The notes under the pieces are model-generated. The model searched no databases. It saw only the letters and a list, made by a program, of their open reading frames with translations, and had not been told where the DNA came from. A program made the translations under genes and the position numbers. Shown here piece after piece: positions 1 through 6,481 of a stretch of 8,827 nt of DNA. Source of the DNA: an uncultured Paraprevotella sp. GTDB taxonomy: Bacteria; Bacteroidota; Bacteroidia; Bacteroidales; Bacteroidaceae. Each line of letters begins with the position of its first letter. The first letter of the stretch is position 1. The stretch covers positions 1 to 8,827 of the forward strand of contig CAAFWT010000180.1 of NCBI GenBank assembly GCA_900766785.1, written 5' to 3'.

Positions 1-19
1 ACGTGTGCTCTTCCGATCT
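1..19. other. Illumina TruSeq adapter remnant (not genomic)
   Basis: The first 19 bases, ACGTGTGCTCTTCCGATCT, match the 3' end of the standard Illumina TruSeq read-2 adapter exactly. The gyrA reading frame continues in phase up to this point on the minus strand. If the adapter is translated it adds the residues IGRAH, a well-known contaminant tail in database proteins. Genomic sequence therefore starts at about base 20. Confidence 0.95.
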
Positions 20-1193
20 TGACCACCTCATCGATGTTGTCACTTGCAATAATCAGTCCACTCAGGATGTGCACACGTTCCTCGGCCTTACGCAGATCAT
101 ACTTGGTGCGTCTGATGACCACATCATGACGATGCTCCACGAAGTTGCTTATGAAATCGCGAAGTGTCAGCAGCTGTGGGCGTCCCTTGACCAATGCAAT
201 GCTGTTCACACTGAAACTGGTTTGCAAAGGTGTCATCTTGAAGAGTTTGTTGAGAACTACCCTTGAGTTCGCATCGCGCTTCACATCGATGACAATACGC
301 ATTCCATCGCGGTCACTCTCGTCATTGGCATTATGTATGCCTTCTATCTTCTTCTCCTGAACCAGCTGTGCTATGTACTCAATGAGTTGCTGCTTGTTGA
401 CACCATAGGGTATTTCGGTCACAACAATCTTGTCGTGCGTGTCACCTGCTTCTATGTCAGCTTTGGCACGCATGATGATGCGTCCGCGTCCTGTCTCATA
501 AGCATCCTTGATGCCTTGCAGACCCATGATGTATCCACCTGTGGGGAAATCGGGACCTTTCACGTATTGCATAAGTCCCTGTACATCCATGTCGGGATCA
601 TCCACGAAGGCTACACATGCATCAATAACCTCACCCAGATTATGTGTGGGTATGTTTGTGGCCATACCTACAGCAATACCTGTGGCTCCGTTGAGCAGAA
701 GGTTGGGCAACCTGGTGGGCATAACGGTGGGTTCCAACAGAGTATCATCGAAATTGTTGGTCATGTCCACGGTCTCTTTTTCCAAATCGTCCATCATGGC
801 TTCGCCTATGAGGCTCAGTCGGGCCTCGGTATATCGCATGGCAGCAGGACTGTCACCATCTACGCTACCAAAGTTACCCTGGCCATCCACCAAAGTGTAT
901 CTCATAGCCCATTCCTGTGCCATTCGCACCAAGGCAAAATATACCGAGCTGTCACCATGGGGGTGATACTTACCGAGTACTTCACCCACGATACGCGCAC
1001 ATTTCTTATAAGGTCTGCTGTGCAGATTGCCCATCTCTTTCATTCCAAAAAGGATGCGTCTGTGTACAGGTTTGAATCCGTCTCTTACATCGGGCAATGC
1101 ACGTGCTACGATTACGCTCATAGAGTAGTTGATGTAGCTTTGCCGCATCTCGTGCTCAATGTCAACTTTGATTATTCTTTCTTGATCTTCCAT
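20..1193 (-). CDS. gyrA: DNA gyrase subunit A, N-terminal ~391 codons (3' end missing)
   Basis: This is the breakage-reunion subunit of gyrase, the ATP-dependent type IIA topoisomerase that introduces negative supercoils; it works in the cytoplasm as a GyrA2GyrB2 tetramer. The minus strand is open from the ATG at 1193 and begins MEDQERIIKVDIEHEMR, typical of Bacteroidetes GyrA. The winged-helix motif GKYHPHGDSSVY is followed by LVDGQGNFGSVDGDSPAAMRYTEARL, whose Tyr121 (codon at 831-833) is the DNA-cleaving tyrosine (Tyr122 in E. coli). The tower region follows, ending near HILSGLIIASDNIDEVVK. The rest of the tower, the coiled coil and the C-terminal beta-pinwheel lie off the window; full-length GyrA is roughly 800-880 residues. 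In the quinolone-resistance region Ser82 (E. coli Ser83) is retained. Phe86 occupies the E. coli Asp87 position, which I believe is usual in this phylum. No frameshift is visible. Transcription is divergent from the glycosidase gene. Confidence 0.97.
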
Positions 1194-1251
1194 TATGTAA
1201 TTATTGTATCTTTTCCTTATTGATAGGCGGACTATTCGCCATTTCAATCTA

Positions 1252-1282
1252 CAAAGGTACTTAATGTTCCCAATACCCCAAA
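1252..1282 (-). promoter_or_regulatory. gyrA promoter (Bacteroidetes sigma-ABfr type)
   Basis: On the minus strand TTTG lies at 1282-1279 and TACCTTTG at 1259-1252, with a 19-nt spacer. This matches the Bacteroidetes consensus TTTG-N19-21-TAnnTTTG. The predicted start of transcription is near 1246, giving a leader of about 50 nt before the ATG at 1193. A 4-bp GC hairpin (GGCG...CGCC around 1226-1240) sits in the leader and may be chance. Confidence 0.8.
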
Positions 1283-1543
1283 ATCTTTTCTCCTTAATTT
1301 TACTCTCGTGTGCGTCATGGACGTGTGAGAATCATGCCATAGCCTCTCATTTTTGCTATTTTTAGGCCCATATAGCATTTTGAGTGCCTTTACTGACAGT
1401 GGGTCGGCATTGCGGTAGGACAACAGATATGAAAAGAATTCCCAGACGATATATCAGACATCATTGTGGAAAGAATCAGTCATATTTTATTATCTGATAC
1501 GAAGAAAACACAGCATGCTTATGGCCATTTCATCTTATAATGT
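1283..1543. other. Intergenic region between divergent promoters; no gene seen
   Basis: About 260 bases with no credible reading frame, tRNA or repeat family. The one structure seen is an interrupted inverted repeat: CTCA (1346-1349) pairs with TGAG (1381-1384) and TGCTAT (1354-1359) pairs with ATAGCA (1372-1377), with a T-rich internal bulge. CGTGTG also occurs twice (1307-1328 region). These could be regulatory or chance. The length leaves room for a small RNA, but nothing specific supports one. Confidence 0.5.
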
Positions 1544-1551
1544 TACTTTTG
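1544..1551 (+). promoter_or_regulatory. Candidate -7 box for the glycosidase gene
   Basis: TACTTTTG fits the Bacteroidetes TAnnTTTG -7 element. The -33 element is weak: TTATG at 1519-1523, about 20 nt upstream. Initiation would fall near 1558, leaving a leader of about 50 nt before the ATG at 1607. It is the best promoter candidate in this intergenic region on this strand. Confidence 0.5.
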
Positions 1552-1561
1552 TGAATACTTA

Positions 1562-1574
1562 GGGTTCTGAACCT
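1562..1574. promoter_or_regulatory. Dyad just after the predicted transcription start (possible operator)
   Basis: GGTTC-T-GAACC (1563-1573) is an 11-bp perfect odd palindrome; skipping one G extends it to AGG(G)TTC-T-GAACCT. The central spacing is too small for an RNA hairpin, so if functional it would be a protein-binding site. It lies a few bases after the predicted start. A second small dyad, AGATA-gatg-TATCT, follows at 1578-1591 in the leader. No known regulator is recognised. Confidence 0.3.
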
Positions 1575-1606
1575 CATAGATAGATGTATCTTACAAAATC
1601 TGTATA

Positions 1607-3595
1607 ATGTCACAGAATACTATAAATTCGCATATGATGTTACCAAAAGGACTGTTATATCCCAGGTATATACTTGCTCTGCTATTTCTATTTTCAGGTT
1701 ACGTGTATACGTCTGCATTCAAGGGACCACGAACTCTTGCAGAGCAGAAGTCAAATGCTCCTACTGCTGAGCGTTATCCATATTCTGTAACCCCACTCTT
1801 TCCTTGTTCTCCCACACTGAACAGTCCCTATGGTGTTTGCTCGCATATTACTCGTCCATGGATGGACTATCCGATAAGAGACAGGGAACTTGCCTTGGCT
1901 AAGGAGGTTGGCATCAGATGGGTACGCTCTGATTATGATTTCGGAACAGCCTTTGGTAATGTCCATGACTTTCATCCTCAAGTATTCGATGATGTAGCCA
2001 CTTCCTGTCTAGAATATGACCAGCAGTTTCTGGCCATATTGACATGGTTAGGCAAGATGCCCTGGGATGATTCCCAATATGGTGCTTACCTGGATTCTCT
2101 GGCGAGAAGATATGACGGGAAAGTGACTCATTGGGAGATGATGAATGAGGTGAACTTAATTCGGAATGTGGATTCACTTCCAGCACGTTATGCTTCTGCT
2201 CTTCGTGTGGCCAGTGAGCACCTTCACCAGATAAACCCCAATAATAAGGTTCTCTTAAGTGGGCTGGCTGAGGTAAAGGATGATTTCTTGGAACAACTAT
2301 GTAGGATGGGTGCGATGAAATGGGTGGATGTGATGAATTTCCATTCCTATTTTCGTCCCGAGGAGCTTATCCAGTGCTTTTCTAAAATCCGCTCATTGAT
2401 GGATAAGTATGGATGGCAAAAACCCGTTTGGCTTACAGAATGCGGTATGCATACGAGTGCCGAGAAATATCCTGCATCGGGTTTTTATCTGGACTTTCTG
2501 CCTGCAGCATTCCGCCGATTGAATATACCCTTGGATAAGGTTTGTGTGGGATATCTTGCCGACCGTTCTTCCGGATATGTTACATTAAACCACCGCGAGG
2601 CACAAGCTTATCTGAGTCCTGTGGCTCACAATGTCATACCTGTGTCTCTCAGTCAGCTTGCTTCTCTGTCGGTCAGCAAAGTGCCGGTATTGCTTGCTGC
2701 CACAGATGAATATTTCCCTATGAGCCATTTCCCCGCACTTGTGGATTATGTGCGACGTGGAGGCAGCATCATTCTCTCAGGCGGTATGCCTTTCTACTAC
2801 GATGCTTACCTTCCTTCCAATACCTGGTTTAACCGCCATGAGACAGGCACTTCCATGCTGAAGCAATTACACATGTCCCCGCTCCTGGAGTGGCAAACCA
2901 GTAAGGGTGAACCTATCACAGAGACACCGCCGGTGGTGAAGATGTCTCCACAGGCAGGTTTCTCATATTCATGGGAAATCTCTTCCAAGAGTCCGGCTCG
3001 CTATCTAACTGATGAAGCATTGCCTCAGGGTGATACACTTATCCCCTTGATTACTGCAGGTACTCAGGAGAAACAAATTCCTGTGGCAGGTATTTACCGG
3101 TTGAATTCAGATTTGCGTGGCAATATCGTTTTCCAAACACGTATGTATGCTCACCCCTTGCCAGACAAGGAGGCAGAGCAGGCCCGACGTGTGGCCAGAA
3201 TATATCTGTTGGCTCTTGCTCATGGAATAGAACGCGTGTTCTGGTATAACTTCAGATCCAGAGAGACTGATGCCTATGAACCAGAGGACTGTTTCGGCCT
3301 CATTCATGCCGATTTTTCCGAGAAACCATCTCTGCAAGCCTATCGCACACTGACAAGTATGATGCCCAGTGGAAGTACACGTCCCAGTATGCAGATTGAT
3401 GATAATCTATTCAGTGCCACCTGGACCCGCCCGGATGGTCATCAGATAACCGCCATGTGGTCGCCATATGTGCCGGTACAGTATCGATTGAAGAAAGGTC
3501 AGGCAAACAGTTTATATAATCATTTGGGAGAGAAAGTGATGCTGAAGGGCAGAACCATCACATTGACTGATGCCATTATTTATATTGTTGACTGA
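1607..3595 (+). CDS. Exported clan GH-A glycoside hydrolase with an inserted flavodoxin/GATase-like domain
   Basis: A 662-residue retaining glycosidase of the (beta/alpha)8 GH-A clan (GH39/GH5-like; family not assigned). A hydrophobic stretch at residues ~20-37 after a basic stretch (KGLLYPR) is a signal peptide or anchor without a lipobox, so action outside the cytoplasmic membrane is inferred. The barrel starts near 73 (SPYGVCSH). HWEMMNEVN places the acid/base Glu181 after Asn180 at strand 4, and PVWLTECGM gives the nucleophile Glu278 at strand 7. Strand 8 appears only at ~543-548 (RVFWYNF), followed by the typical GLIHADFSEKPSLQAYR. Residues ~310-510 lie between them; 310-402 (VCVGYLAD ... 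ALVDYVRRGGSIILSGG) resemble an amidotransferase/ThuA-like Rossmann domain. Residues ~590-662 look like a beta-sandwich. Met10 or Met11 are alternative starts; no Shine-Dalgarno decides. The glycan substrate is unknown, and no SusC/SusD pair is in view. Confidence 0.8.
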   Translation: MSQNTINSHMMLPKGLLYPRYILALLFLFSGYVYTSAFKGPRTLAEQKSNAPTAERYPYSVTPLFPCSPTLNSPYGVCSHITRPWMDYPIRDRELALAKEVGIRWVRSDYDFGTAFGNVHDFHPQVFDDVATSCLEYDQQFLAILTWLGKMPWDDSQYGAYLDSLARRYDGKVTHWEMMNEVNLIRNVDSLPARYASALRVASEHLHQINPNNKVLLSGLAEVKDDFLEQLCRMGAMKWVDVMNFHSYFRPEELIQCFSKIRSLMDKYGWQKPVWLTECGMHTSAEKYPASGFYLDFLPAAFRRLNIPLDKVCVGYLADRSSGYVTLNHREAQAYLSPVAHNVIPVSLSQLASLSVSKVPVLLAATDEYFPMSHFPALVDYVRRGGSIILSGGMPFYYDAYLPSNTWFNRHETGTSMLKQLHMSPLLEWQTSKGEPITETPPVVKMSPQAGFSYSWEISSKSPARYLTDEALPQGDTLIPLITAGTQEKQIPVAGIYRLNSDLRGNIVFQTRMYAHPLPDKEAEQARRVARIYLLALAHGIERVFWYNFRSRETDAYEPEDCFGLIHADFSEKPSLQAYRTLTSMMPSGSTRPSMQIDDNLFSATWTRPDGHQITAMWSPYVPVQYRLKKGQANSLYNHLGEKVMLKGRTITLTDAIIYIVD

Positions 3596-3611
3596 CGTCA
3601 CGTTACAGAAT

Positions 3612-3670
3612 CCATCTTATAGAGATGTTTCTTAAAAATGTTTCTAAAAGATGGAGCAGAGTGAATTTTT
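3612..3670 (+). terminator. Probable terminator after the glycosidase gene
   Basis: CCATCTT (3612-3618) pairs with AAGATGG (3648-3654), and after one A/A mismatch TAGA (3620-3623) pairs with TCTA (3643-3646), giving an 11-bp imperfect stem 16 nt past the stop codon. A T-run (3666-3670) follows 11 nt later. The stem is AT-rich and the T-run somewhat distant, so termination is likely but not certain. Confidence 0.5.
3625..3650 (+). repeat. Two tandem copies of a 13-bp unit inside the hairpin
   Basis: ATGTTTCTTAAAA (3625-3637) is followed directly by ATGTTTCTAAAAG (3638-3650); 11 of 13 positions agree. The second copy supplies most of the 3' arm of the stem above, so the repeat may simply reflect how the hairpin arose. 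Confidence 0.6.
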
Positions 3671-3675
3671 CTTCC

Positions 3676-3727
3676 TACTTTTGCAAGACATAAGTTCACT
3701 AGTGGTTAGAGTGGCATTATAATTTTG
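3676..3727 (+). promoter_or_regulatory. Two candidate -7 boxes upstream of the ATP-grasp unit
   Basis: TACTTTTG (3676-3683) and TAATTTTG (3720-3727) both fit TAnnTTTG; neither has a clear TTTG -33 element. They predict leaders of about 85 and 45 nt before the ATG at 3778. An 8-bp palindrome, CACTAGTG (3697-3704), lies between them and could be an operator that overlaps the -33 region of the second box. Which box is used cannot be told from sequence. Confidence 0.45.
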
Positions 3728-3777
3728 TATAATGGAGAAAGAATACCGAAAATAGATTGTTTAGATAGGATATAATT

Positions 3778-4974
3778 ATGAACTTCATTTTCATTTCACC
3801 CAACTTTCCTGTCAATTATGTTCATTTCTGTGCCAGGTTACATGATAATGGCGTGAGTGTGTTGGGAATTGGTGACGCACCGTATGATGAACTTAGTGAA
3901 GAGTTGCGCAATTCACTGACCGAGTATTACAAGGTGTCGTCCATGGAAGATTATTCCGAGATGTATAAGGCTGTGGCTTACTTTGCCTGGCATTATGGAC
4001 GTATCGATTGGATAGAGAGCAACAATGAATACTGGCTACAGCAGGATGCACGTCTGCGCACTGATTTCAACGTATGTACCGGTATGAAATCAGACAGCAT
4101 AGAGAGTGTGAAGGAAAAGTCGGAGATGAAGAAGTACTATGCCAAGGGTGGTATCCGTACAGCTCGTCAGGTGAAAGCGTCAGAAGGACTGGATGCTATC
4201 TTACGCTTTGCTTCCGAAGCTGGTTATCCTCTCTTCGTAAAACCCGACGTGGGAGTAGGCGCTGTCAGTTCCCACAAAATAGAAAGCGAGAGTGACCTCA
4301 GATTCTTCTATTCATCCACACTGAATGTGTCTGATTATGTTGTGGAGGAGTTTGTCACGGGCAACATCTGCACGTATGATGCTGTGATTGACAGCCGAGG
4401 CGAACCGCTTTTTGAGAGCATGTGCGTATGTCCGCCCAGTATAGCAGATATTGTCAACTATAATCTGGACAGTACCTATTACGTGGAAAAGCACATGAGT
4501 GAGAACTTGCGCTTTTGGGGCAGACGTACAGTAAAAGCCTTCGGAGTACAGAGCCGTTTTGTACATCTGGAGTTCTTCTGCCTCGACAGACCTCACCGAG
4601 GACTTGGTGAGAAGGGTGACTTCGTGGCTTTGGAGGTAAATATGCGTCCAGGTGGAGGCTTCACTCCTGATATGATCAACTATGCCCACAGCGTGGATGT
4701 CTATAAGATATGGGCAGATATGGTGGTGTATGACAAGAGGGTGACAAACGATCCAGAGGACGATTACTACTGCGTGTTTGCCGGAAGGCGCGACAATGTG
4801 TCTTATGTTCTCAATCATGACGAAATCATGTCCAAATACGCTTATGCCATGATGGATGCTCCTCGCATCCCCGTAGCCTTAAGCGGTGCCATGGGTGACC
4901 AGAGTTACATAGCTCGTTTCCGTACAATAGAGGAGCGAGACACTTTCCTTTATGACGTATGTAATAGGATTTGA
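3778..4974 (+). CDS. ATP-grasp carboxylate-amine ligase-like protein
   Basis: A 398-residue soluble ATP-grasp protein related to the carbamoyl-phosphate-synthase/L-amino-acid-ligase branch. Such enzymes activate a carboxylate as an acyl-phosphate and join it to an amine or other nucleophile; the substrates here are unknown. Residues 1-100 form the Rossmann-like pre-ATP-grasp domain (MNFIFISPNFPVNY). The ATP site shows FVKPDVGVGAVSS (Lys155 and a glycine-rich loop) and the hinge YVVEEFVTG (Glu190/191). Metal ligands are Glu265 (VHLEFF) and Glu286/Asn288 in ALEVNMRPGGGFTP, where Arg290 should hold the acyl-phosphate. All core ATP-grasp residues are present, so it should be active. It is first in a three-gene unit, 44 nt before the hydrolase gene, which suggests that the following hydrolases act on its product or precursor. 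No carrier protein, radical-SAM enzyme or evident precursor peptide is in view. Confidence 0.85.
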   Translation: MNFIFISPNFPVNYVHFCARLHDNGVSVLGIGDAPYDELSEELRNSLTEYYKVSSMEDYSEMYKAVAYFAWHYGRIDWIESNNEYWLQQDARLRTDFNVCTGMKSDSIESVKEKSEMKKYYAKGGIRTARQVKASEGLDAILRFASEAGYPLFVKPDVGVGAVSSHKIESESDLRFFYSSTLNVSDYVVEEFVTGNICTYDAVIDSRGEPLFESMCVCPPSIADIVNYNLDSTYYVEKHMSENLRFWGRRTVKAFGVQSRFVHLEFFCLDRPHRGLGEKGDFVALEVNMRPGGGFTPDMINYAHSVDVYKIWADMVVYDKRVTNDPEDDYYCVFAGRRDNVSYVLNHDEIMSKYAYAMMDAPRIPVALSGAMGDQSYIARFRTIEERDTFLYDVCNRI

Positions 4975-5018
4975 CTTCCTACATTGTGCATTATTTCATA
5001 GTATAATTTAAGAATAAG

Positions 5019-5753
5019 ATGAGAATAGATTATCATAAGGAGTGGAGTCACAGTCTTGGGCGTGACATGGAGTATAAGGTGTATGGCGAGTCAGGACGTC
5101 CTCTGCTGGCTTTTCCCAGTCAGGACGGACGTTTCTATGATTACGAGAACTTTGGTATGGTGGATGTTCTTTCGCCTTGGATAGAGTCAGGAAAGATACG
5201 CCTCATATGCTGTGACAGTATAGATACTGAAACGTGGAGCAATCATTATGGGAATCCTCGCCAACGTATAGAATTACACGAACGTTGGTATCATTATATT
5301 ATGGACGAATTGTTGCCTCGCATGAGACACTTTGATAACGAGACCTTCATGGTGACAGGATGCAGCATGGGCGCTTTCCACGCAGGAAACTTCTTCTTCC
5401 GTCGTCCCGACATCTTTGATTCACTCATAGCCTTGAGTGGTCTTTATCATTCTGCATATGGCTTTGGCTCTTATCATGACGACCTTACCTATGCCAATTC
5501 ACCTCAGGACTTCATTCCCAACATACCAGAAGATCATCCATGGCTCTCCCTCTACCGTCAGCGCAACATCATCTTGTGTGTTGGCCAGGGCAGATGGGAA
5601 GAGGAACTCCTCGAGAGTACACGTTGCATGGATGAAATTCTGAATAATAAGGGAATACCTGCTTGGGTGGATTACTGGGGATATGATGTGGATCACGATT
5701 GGCCCTGGTGGCGCAAGCAACTCGCTTATTTCATGCAAAAGATTGTTTCATGA
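5019..5753 (+). CDS. Alpha/beta-hydrolase, putative esterase (COG4947-like)
   Basis: A 244-residue cytoplasmic protein (no signal peptide) of the esterase-D-like alpha/beta-hydrolase group. The nucleophile elbow is TGCSMGAFHAGNF with Ser116. The C-terminal WVDYWGYDVDHDWPWWRKQL supplies His226. Where most members have an Asp after strand 7, this one has VGQGRWEEELLEST, so the acid is probably Glu194 or Glu195. The strings FRRPDIFDSLIALSG and HDWPWWRKQL are, as I recall, strongly conserved in this otherwise uncharacterised family. Start ATG 5019 follows an AT-rich leader without Shine-Dalgarno and gives a natural N-terminus. It lies between the ATP-grasp and S51 genes and overlaps the latter by ATGA, so co-expression is expected. 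It could hydrolyse an ester or thioester, or act as an acyltransferase; the substrate is unknown. Confidence 0.85.
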   Translation: MRIDYHKEWSHSLGRDMEYKVYGESGRPLLAFPSQDGRFYDYENFGMVDVLSPWIESGKIRLICCDSIDTETWSNHYGNPRQRIELHERWYHYIMDELLPRMRHFDNETFMVTGCSMGAFHAGNFFFRRPDIFDSLIALSGLYHSAYGFGSYHDDLTYANSPQDFIPNIPEDHPWLSLYRQRNIILCVGQGRWEEELLESTRCMDEILNNKGIPAWVDYWGYDVDHDWPWWRKQLAYFMQKIVS

Positions 5754-6472
5754 CGGTCTATCTTACCAGTAGTCCTTTTGTGGAGGGTACGCCTCTATTT
5801 TCTGAGGATAATGGTTTTGCCCGTATGCTCCTATCTGACTTGCCTAAGCCAGTCAGAGCGCTCTTCGTTGCCAGTAACCCTGCTGATGTGGAGGGCACAG
5901 AGGAATGGGCAAGGTACATGAAGGAGAGATTGGGAGAGTTGGGGGCCAATGTTCTTACATCCAATGTTTTACATGAAGGAACTGCCACTGATGTATCTTA
6001 CTTTCTCTCTGGCGCCAACTTTATTATGTTGTCGGGCGGACACGTACCCACTCAGAATCGTTTCTTCCAGCGATTAGGTTTTCGCTCTTTGCTTACAGGA
6101 TGGCAGGGAGTGTTGTTGGGCGTGAGTGCCGGAAGTATGAATAGTGCGGAGCGTGTGTATGCCTTGCCCGAAGAGGAAGGGGAGGCGGTGGATCCTTTTT
6201 ACCAAAGGTTCTTGCCAGGTCTTGGTCTCACGCACACCTGTATTATTCCTCATTTCCAAAAGTTGCAGGGTGTGGTGCTTGATGGTAAACTGGTGATTGA
6301 AGACCTGGCTCAGGCGGACAGTATGGGACACCGGTTCTATGCATTGCCTGATGGCTCTTTTGTCTATAAGAAAGGTTCCCGTGAAGAACTGCACGGACCT
6401 GCTTGGCTCATATCGGATGGCCAATGCCGTCTGTGCAACCATCAGGGTGAGATTCTTCTTCTCAGCGAGTAA
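5750..6472 (+). CDS. Peptidase family S51 protein (PepE/cyanophycinase-like)
   Basis: A 240-residue cytoplasmic serine hydrolase with the class-I amidotransferase-like fold. The nucleophile elbow GVSAGSMNSA gives Ser126, and THTCIIPHFQ gives His168, spaced as in the family. The strand before it, FIMLSGGHVPTQNRF, corresponds to the substrate-binding GG(D/N) loop. The third triad residue is probably among Glu141-143 or Glu145. Known members cleave Asp-X dipeptides (PepE) or the Asp-Arg polymer cyanophycin (CphB); which type this is cannot be told. The start is the ATG at 5750, which overlaps the esterase stop as ATGA; the upstream in-frame ATG at 5699 lies deep in the esterase gene and adds residues with no family counterpart. 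The reading frame ends 9 bp from the stop of the convergent transporter gene, with no obvious terminator between. Confidence 0.85.
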   Translation: MTVYLTSSPFVEGTPLFSEDNGFARMLLSDLPKPVRALFVASNPADVEGTEEWARYMKERLGELGANVLTSNVLHEGTATDVSYFLSGANFIMLSGGHVPTQNRFFQRLGFRSLLTGWQGVLLGVSAGSMNSAERVYALPEEEGEAVDPFYQRFLPGLGLTHTCIIPHFQKLQGVVLDGKLVIEDLAQADSMGHRFYALPDGSFVYKKGSREELHGPAWLISDGQCRLCNHQGEILLLSE

Positions 6473-6481
6473 GCGGATATT

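Noticed and set aside
930..953. Quinolone-resistance mutation in GyrA (Phe86 where E. coli has Asp87)
   Set aside because: Ser82 is intact, and Phe at the second position is, to my knowledge, the usual residue in Bacteroidetes GyrA, so it does not indicate acquired resistance.
333..1223. Long plus-strand open frame (296 codons) opposite gyrA
   Set aside because: The minus strand here encodes unmistakable GyrA with catalytic motifs in phase throughout; the plus-strand product is Cys/His-rich with no family features. It is an antisense shadow.
4312..4818. Minus-strand open frame of 168 codons opposite the ATP-grasp gene
   Set aside because: It lies wholly inside the ATP-grasp gene, has no promoter or recognisable domain, and its composition mirrors the sense codons.
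5699..5749. Upstream start for the S51 peptidase (extra 17 residues)
   Set aside because: The extra residues lie within the conserved C-terminus of the esterase gene and have no family counterpart; the ATGA overlap start at 5750 is far more likely.
3778..6472. Calling the cassette a cyanophycin or RiPP cluster
   Set aside because: The ligase is too short for cyanophycin synthetase and lacks its Mur-ligase part; no precursor peptide, leader-binding domain or peptide exporter is visible.
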